Positions 60,005 to 64,000 of a DNA stretch of 64,000 nucleotides are shown here, piece by piece. The notes under the pieces are model-generated. The model had not been told where the DNA came from. It saw nothing but the letters and a program-made list of their open reading frames with translations, and ran no database searches. Source of the stretch: Bradyrhizobium sp. Ghvi (GTDB lineage: Bacteria > Pseudomonadota > Alphaproteobacteria > Rhizobiales > Xanthobacteraceae); contig NZ_FOVU01000013.1 in assembly GCF_900115265.1 (NCBI RefSeq), positions 1-64,000 on the forward strand, written 5' to 3'. The number at the start of each line of letters is the position of its first letter. Within the stretch, counting starts at the first letter, position 1. The position numbers and the translations under genes were made by a program.

Positions 60005-61293
60005 CCACGGCCACGACTTCGACCTCCAAGGTGGCAGCAGATACGTCCGGCGGAAGCCTGCGCTTTTACGGCGTCTGGCTGCTCGGCATCGCCGCGCTGA
60101 TCGTGCTGCCGATGATCTTCTCCTCCGGTGGTTCGCTGACATCCTTCAGTTTGATCGGCATCGCGATCGTGTTCGCGCTGTCCTACAACATCCTGCTCGG
60201 CCAGACCGGCCTGTTGTCGTTCGGCCACGCCGTGCATTACGGCCTCGGCGGCTTCGCGGCCTGCCACATGATGAATGCAGTGGTGTCGCATGGCTGGCCG
60301 ATCCCGCTGCCGTTCATCCCGCTGTTCGGCGGGCTGGGCGGCCTCATCTTCGCTGTCATCATCGGCTGGGTAATGACCAAGCGCGCCGGCACCGTGTTTG
60401 CGATGATCTCGCTCGGCATCGGCGAACTGGTGGCGTCCTCCTCGCTGATCCTGCGCTCGGTGTTCGGTGGCGAGTCCGGCATCACTACGGACCGGACCGC
60501 GCTGCCGAAGATGCTCGGCTGGTCGTTCGGGTCGCAGCTCCAGGTCTACTATCTCATTGCCTTCTGGCTGGTGCTGTCGACGATCGCGATGTACGCGCTG
60601 ACCCGGACGCCGCTGGGACGGATCAGCAATGCGGTCCGCGACAATCCGGAACGCGTCCAGTTCATCGGTTACGATCCGCACGTGGTGCGCTATCTCGCCT
60701 TCTGCTTTGCCGGTTTCTTCGCCGGTGTCGCCGGCGGTCTCGCCGCGATCAATTTCGAGATCGCCAACTCCGCCTATCTCGGTGCGATCCAGTCCGGCTT
60801 CGTGCTGTTCTCGACCTTTATCGGCGGCACCGCCTATTTCTTCGGCCCGATCCTCGGCGCCATCATGGTGACGTACCTCCAGCTCGGGCTGGCCAACCTG
60901 ACCAGCGCCTGGCAGCTCTATTTCGGCATCATCTTCATCGGCATCGTGATGTTCTCGCCCGGCGGCATCGCCGGCCTGTTGATGATGCACCGGCCGCTGG
61001 TTCGCGCGGGAACGCTGTGGACGGTGATTCCATCCTATCTCGTCGCTGTTGTGCCGACCCTGGCGTTCGCCTGCGGTGTCATTCTCACCATCGAGACGGT
61101 CGCGCGCTATTCGACCGGCGAGGCGATCAACCTCTTCGGCATCGGTTTCAAGCCGACGTCGCCGATCACGTGGATCGCGGCCGCGGTCCTCGTCGTCGGT
61201 GGTGCGTTCATCGCGCGGCTCAGCTGGCGGCAGATTGCGGAAGCATGGGATCGCGCCGCGACGATCGCGCGTGACCGGGGGTATGTGGCATGA
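60001..61293 (+). CDS. livM: ABC transporter permease LivM-type
   Basis: A 430-residue permease, about ten helices; longer than many LivM because of a C-terminal extension of two extra hydrophobic segments (about 335-410). The LivM core includes SYNILLGQTGLLSFGHAVHYG and the EAA loop AVRDNPERVQFIGYDPHVVR. Overlaps livH and livG by 4 bp each. Confidence 0.92.
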   Translation: MTTATTSTSKVAADTSGGSLRFYGVWLLGIAALIVLPMIFSSGGSLTSFSLIGIAIVFALSYNILLGQTGLLSFGHAVHYGLGGFAACHMMNAVVSHGWPIPLPFIPLFGGLGGLIFAVIIGWVMTKRAGTVFAMISLGIGELVASSSLILRSVFGGESGITTDRTALPKMLGWSFGSQLQVYYLIAFWLVLSTIAMYALTRTPLGRISNAVRDNPERVQFIGYDPHVVRYLAFCFAGFFAGVAGGLAAINFEIANSAYLGAIQSGFVLFSTFIGGTAYFFGPILGAIMVTYLQLGLANLTSAWQLYFGIIFIGIVMFSPGGIAGLLMMHRPLVRAGTLWTVIPSYLVAVVPTLAFACGVILTIETVARYSTGEAINLFGIGFKPTSPITWIAAAVLVVGGAFIARLSWRQIAEAWDRAATIARDRGYVA

Positions 61294-62060
61294 GCGGAGC
61301 GGTATCTGATAAGGGCGCCGCCATCGAAGTCCGCGCCGTCGAAAAGCGTTTTGGTAATGTCGGCATCATCCGCGACCTCAATCTCAGCGTCGCGCAAGGT
61401 GAGCGCCATGCCATCATCGGGCCGAACGGCGCCGGCAAGTCGACGACGTTCAACCTGATCAGCGGCCACATCAAGCCGACCTCGGGCGAGGTGAGGTTGA
61501 ACGGCGATGTCATCTCCGGCCTGCGGCCGTTCGAGATCAACCGGCGCGGCCTGTCGCGTTCGTTCCAGGTCACCAACGTGTTCGCGCGCATGACGGTCTG
61601 GGAGAACGTGCGCTGCGCCGTGCTGTGGGCAACGGGGCATCGTTACGCCTTCTGGAAAAACGTCGACAGCCTGCCCGAGGTGCGTGAACGTACCGCGCAG
61701 ATCCTCGACGACATTCACCTGACGCACCGGCGCGACGTGCCGGCGGGTCTTCTGACCTATGCCGAGCAGCGCGAGCTGGAGATCGGCATCACCATCGCGG
61801 GCGGTGCCACCGTCGTCATGCTGGACGAACCGACGGCGGGCATGAGCCACGCCGAAACCGACCGTGCGGTGTCGTTGATCCGCCGGCTGACCGAGGGCAA
61901 GACGCTCGTCATCGTCGAGCACGACATGAGCGTCGTGTTTGGCCTTGCCGATCGCATCTCGGTGCTGGTCTACGGCCACATCATCGCCTCGGGCACGCCG
62001 GAAGAGATCCGACGCGATCCCAAGGTCAAGGAAGCCTATCTCGGCGAGGAAGCGCACTGA
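61290..62060 (+). CDS. livG: ABC transporter ATPase LivG-type
   Basis: A 256-residue ATPase. Walker A GPNGAGKS (about 45-52), Walker B VVMLDEP, and the switch His in VEHDMSVVFGLADRI. The ABC signature is degenerate: the region before Walker B reads LLTYAEQRELEIGITIAGG rather than LSGGQ, as in many LivG proteins, where it is LSYGEQR. It overlaps livF by one base (TGATG). Confidence 0.9.
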   Translation: MSGAVSDKGAAIEVRAVEKRFGNVGIIRDLNLSVAQGERHAIIGPNGAGKSTTFNLISGHIKPTSGEVRLNGDVISGLRPFEINRRGLSRSFQVTNVFARMTVWENVRCAVLWATGHRYAFWKNVDSLPEVRERTAQILDDIHLTHRRDVPAGLLTYAEQRELEIGITIAGGATVVMLDEPTAGMSHAETDRAVSLIRRLTEGKTLVIVEHDMSVVFGLADRISVLVYGHIIASGTPEEIRRDPKVKEAYLGEEAH

Positions 62061-62755
62061 TGCTCGAGGTCAGGGATCTCCACGCCTATTACGGCAAGAG
62101 CCACATCCTCCAGGGCGTCGATCTCGACGTCGCCGCGGGCGAGGTCGTGAGCCTGCTCGGGCGCAACGGCGTCGGGCGATCCACCACCGTCAAGGCGATC
62201 ATGGGCGAGGTGGCCCCGCAGGGCACGATCCGCTTCAAGGGCAAGGACATCGCGGGCCTGCCGAGCTACAAGATCGCGCGCCTCGGCCTCGGCTACGTGC
62301 CTGAACATCGCGACATCTTCCCGAGCCTGACGGTGCGGCAGAATCTGCTGCTCGGGATCAAGGACACGCGCCGTCCCGGCAAGTGGCGCCTCCAGGACAT
62401 GCTCGACATGTTCCCCAATCTCGCCGCGCGCGCCGACACGGCTGCCGGCGTGCTGTCCGGCGGCGAGAAGCAGATGCTCACGACCTGCCGGACGCTGATG
62501 GGCGATCCCGATCTGATCATGATCGACGAGCCGACCGAAGGGCTGGCGCCGCTGATCGTGCAGCAGGTCGGCGACCTCATCGCCCGGATTGCGGAAGCCG
62601 GCGTCGCCATTCTCCTCGTCGAGCAAAAGCTATCGATCGCGATGCGTATCTCCAAGCGCGTCTACATCATGGGGCATGGCCGCGTCGTGTTCGAAGGCAC
62701 GCCTGATGATCTCAAGGCCAACGCCGCCGTTCGGCAGGAATGGCTCGAGGTCTGA
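62060..62755 (+). CDS. livF: ABC transporter ATPase LivF-type with Walker A Lys to Arg
   Basis: A 231-residue ATPase. Signature LSGGEKQ and Walker B LIMIDEPTEGLAP are normal, but the P-loop reads GRNGVGRST: Arg40 occupies the position of the ATP-phosphate-binding Lys. The codon is CGA. LivG carries an intact Walker A, so the transporter may hydrolyse ATP at one site, or Arg may replace Lys. It ends the operon. Confidence 0.88.
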   Translation: MLEVRDLHAYYGKSHILQGVDLDVAAGEVVSLLGRNGVGRSTTVKAIMGEVAPQGTIRFKGKDIAGLPSYKIARLGLGYVPEHRDIFPSLTVRQNLLLGIKDTRRPGKWRLQDMLDMFPNLAARADTAAGVLSGGEKQMLTTCRTLMGDPDLIMIDEPTEGLAPLIVQQVGDLIARIAEAGVAILLVEQKLSIAMRISKRVYIMGHGRVVFEGTPDDLKANAAVRQEWLEV

Positions 62756-63040
62756 GCACTGACCCAGCGCAGCGGCGCCTGAGTCAAGCAATTCTCTGTG
62801 ATTCGGGTCACACCCGTGCCGCCTTTTAAGGGGCGGGCATTCTGCCACAGCCTGCCGCCACGTCCGCACCAGCCTCGGCTGCGAGCCGCCCTTCCGCCTG
62901 CGCGGACGTCGTAATTGAGTGTTTCGTCGGTGGAACGGACCCAATATCGCCGGAAACGGAACAGATGGTGGCTGCGAATTCTTAATCCAAATATCGCAAT
63001 CTGACCGATCGAAAGTGCGGACAGGCAATCGGGGAATGGC
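62756..63040. other. Interval between livF and the L,D-transpeptidase gene
   Basis: No coding frame recognised. There is an imperfect GC-rich hairpin near 62815-62840 (GCCGCCTTTTAAGGGGCGGGC), which may end the liv transcript. No clear promoter motif for the next gene was found. Confidence 0.3.
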
Positions 63041-64000
63041 ATGAAAGACCTGATGACGACGGCGCAATCCAATGGAGCGATGCGGCGTTGGGGGCTTCCC
63101 GGAATTGCGATGTTCGCGGCAGCGCTTGCGCTGACCACACTTACCCCGGGCGCCATGGCGGCGAAGCAGCCGCGCCAGACCGCCGAGGCGGTAGCGCCGC
63201 GCGAGGCCGGCGAGCCGATCATGGCGATCGTCTCGATCAAGAGCCAAAAGGTCACGTTCTACGATTCCGAGGGCTGGATCCTGCGAGCGCCTGTCTCGAC
63301 CGGCACGACCGGTCGCGAGACGCCAGCCGGTGTCTTTGCAGTGATCGAGAAGGACAAGGACCACCATTCCTCAATGTATGACGATGCCTGGATGCCGAAC
63401 ATGCAGCGTATCACCTGGAACGGGATCGCGCTGCATGGCGGACCGCTGCCGGGCTACGCGGCCTCGCATGGCTGCGTGCGCATGCCGTTCGGCTTCGCCG
63501 AGAACCTGTTCGACAAGACCAATATCGGCATGCGGGTGATCATCTCGCCGAACGACGCGGCTCCGGTCGATTTCTCGCATCCCTCGCTGTTCGTCCCGAG
63601 CAGGGAGGCTCTTGCGGCGGCGCCTGCCCGTGCCGACAAGCTGTCCGCCGAGGCGGAGGAGGTCGTGAAAGCGGCTGATGACGCCAAGAAGGCTGCAGCG
63701 GCGGCGGCGAAAGATGCGCAATCAATCCCGGCCCTGCTGCGCAAGCTCGAGCAGCAGAAGACCCGCGCCGATGCCGAGAACGCCTATGCGGACAAGCTGG
63801 TCGCGAATGCAAAGAGCGATCAGGCCAAGGCAAAGGCCGACGAACTGAAACAGAAGGCCGCGACCAAGGCCGCTGACGCGGCAACCCAGCTCGACGCCGC
63901 CAAGGCCGCGGCGCAGCCCAAGCGCGACGCGGTTGCCGCGACGAAGGAGGCGGCCAGGATCGCTGCGGCCAAGAAGGCCGATGCGGTGAAGGCTGCGACG
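63041..64000 (+). CDS. L,D-transpeptidase (YkuD) with Ala/Lys-rich coiled coil, 3' end outside window
   Basis: The frame opens at ATG 63041 and runs past the right edge (320 codons visible). Signal peptide or anchor about 18-41. The YkuD domain (about 57-175) carries the catalytic motif: H132 in ALHGG, then H143 and C145 in SHGCVRM. L,D-transpeptidases make 3-3 cross-links in peptidoglycan or attach outer-membrane proteins to it. Residues 190 to the end are a long Ala/Lys/Asp/Glu-rich helix (EEVVKAADDAKKAAAAAAK and similar), unusual for this family, and probably a coiled coil or spacer reaching the outer membrane. The alternative ATG at 63053 is less likely. Confidence 0.88.
   Translation, partial: MKDLMTTAQSNGAMRRWGLPGIAMFAAALALTTLTPGAMAAKQPRQTAEAVAPREAGEPIMAIVSIKSQKVTFYDSEGWILRAPVSTGTTGRETPAGVFAVIEKDKDHHSSMYDDAWMPNMQRITWNGIALHGGPLPGYAASHGCVRMPFGFAENLFDKTNIGMRVIISPNDAAPVDFSHPSLFVPSREALAAAPARADKLSAEAEEVVKAADDAKKAAAAAAKDAQSIPALLRKLEQQKTRADAENAYADKLVANAKSDQAKAKADELKQKAATKAADAATQLDAAKAAAQPKRDAVAATKEAARIAAAKKADAVKAAT

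Overview
The window looks like chromosome from a Bradyrhizobium-type alphaproteobacterium (family Nitrobacteraceae). The reasons are high GC, CtrA encoded among chemotaxis and flagellar-export genes, short GTCAT...ATGAC palindromic repeats between genes, and a large load of ABC transport and amine/amino-acid catabolism genes. This is inferred from gene content; no rRNA, tRNA, insertion sequence, prophage or CRISPR array was seen.

Layout. 1-2950: end of a chemotaxis operon (cheW partial, cheY, cheB, cheR). 3200-5734: a secreted beta-barrel-like protein, then a minus-strand trio (DUF350 membrane protein, YgiB-like protein, glutathionylspermidine-synthase-like ATP-grasp enzyme). 5895-8920: ctrA divergent from fliI-fliJ. 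Between them lie a cluster of GANTC sites and a chain of overlapping mini-ORFs leading into fliI. 9082-11043: an ECF sigma factor and its anti-sigma factor, each preceded by a copy of the same palindromic repeat. 11341-15357: an AraC regulator, a small membrane protein and flhA, which has a good CtrA box upstream. 15648-20033: a six-gene minus-strand copper-handling operon (His/Cys-rich secreted protein, lipoprotein, TolC-like protein, multicopper oxidase, cupredoxin, CusF-like protein). 20180-28406: an MFS carrier, DUF4864, TetR, a three-subunit molybdenum aldehyde dehydrogenase (PaoABC type), a frameshifted LprI/DUF1311 gene and a 50-residue coiled-coil gene.

28590-45326 is dominated by amine and amino-acid metabolism: two XRE-cupin regulators, an omega-aminotransferase, DadA, a polar amino-acid ABC transporter, a PuuB-like FAD oxidase, gamma-glutamyltransferase, a PaaG-like crotonase, a sugar dehydrogenase/cytochrome c gene broken by a frameshift, an SMP-30 protein and an acetylpolyamine amidohydrolase-like deacetylase. 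44346-57405 holds an uncharacterised natural-product locus: a 2141-residue A-T-C-A-T-C nonribosomal peptide synthetase with an acyl-CoA-synthetase-like first module and no thioesterase, a Sfp-type phosphopantetheinyl transferase and a coupled flavin monooxygenase. Divergent from it is a SAM-cyclase-ATPase-TPR signalling protein coupled to a PCMT-like methyltransferase. 57701-62755 is a branched-chain amino-acid type ABC operon with two hairpins after the binding-protein gene and a Walker A Lys-to-Arg change in LivF. 63041-64000 is an L,D-transpeptidase running off the right edge.

Two genes (26644-28150 and 40094-42168) each appear intact except for one frameshift. Two small genes (28254-28406 and 39467-39643) are easy to miss. 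The NRPS locus is the best candidate for an undescribed system; the ctrA-fliI control region is the most unusual non-coding stretch.
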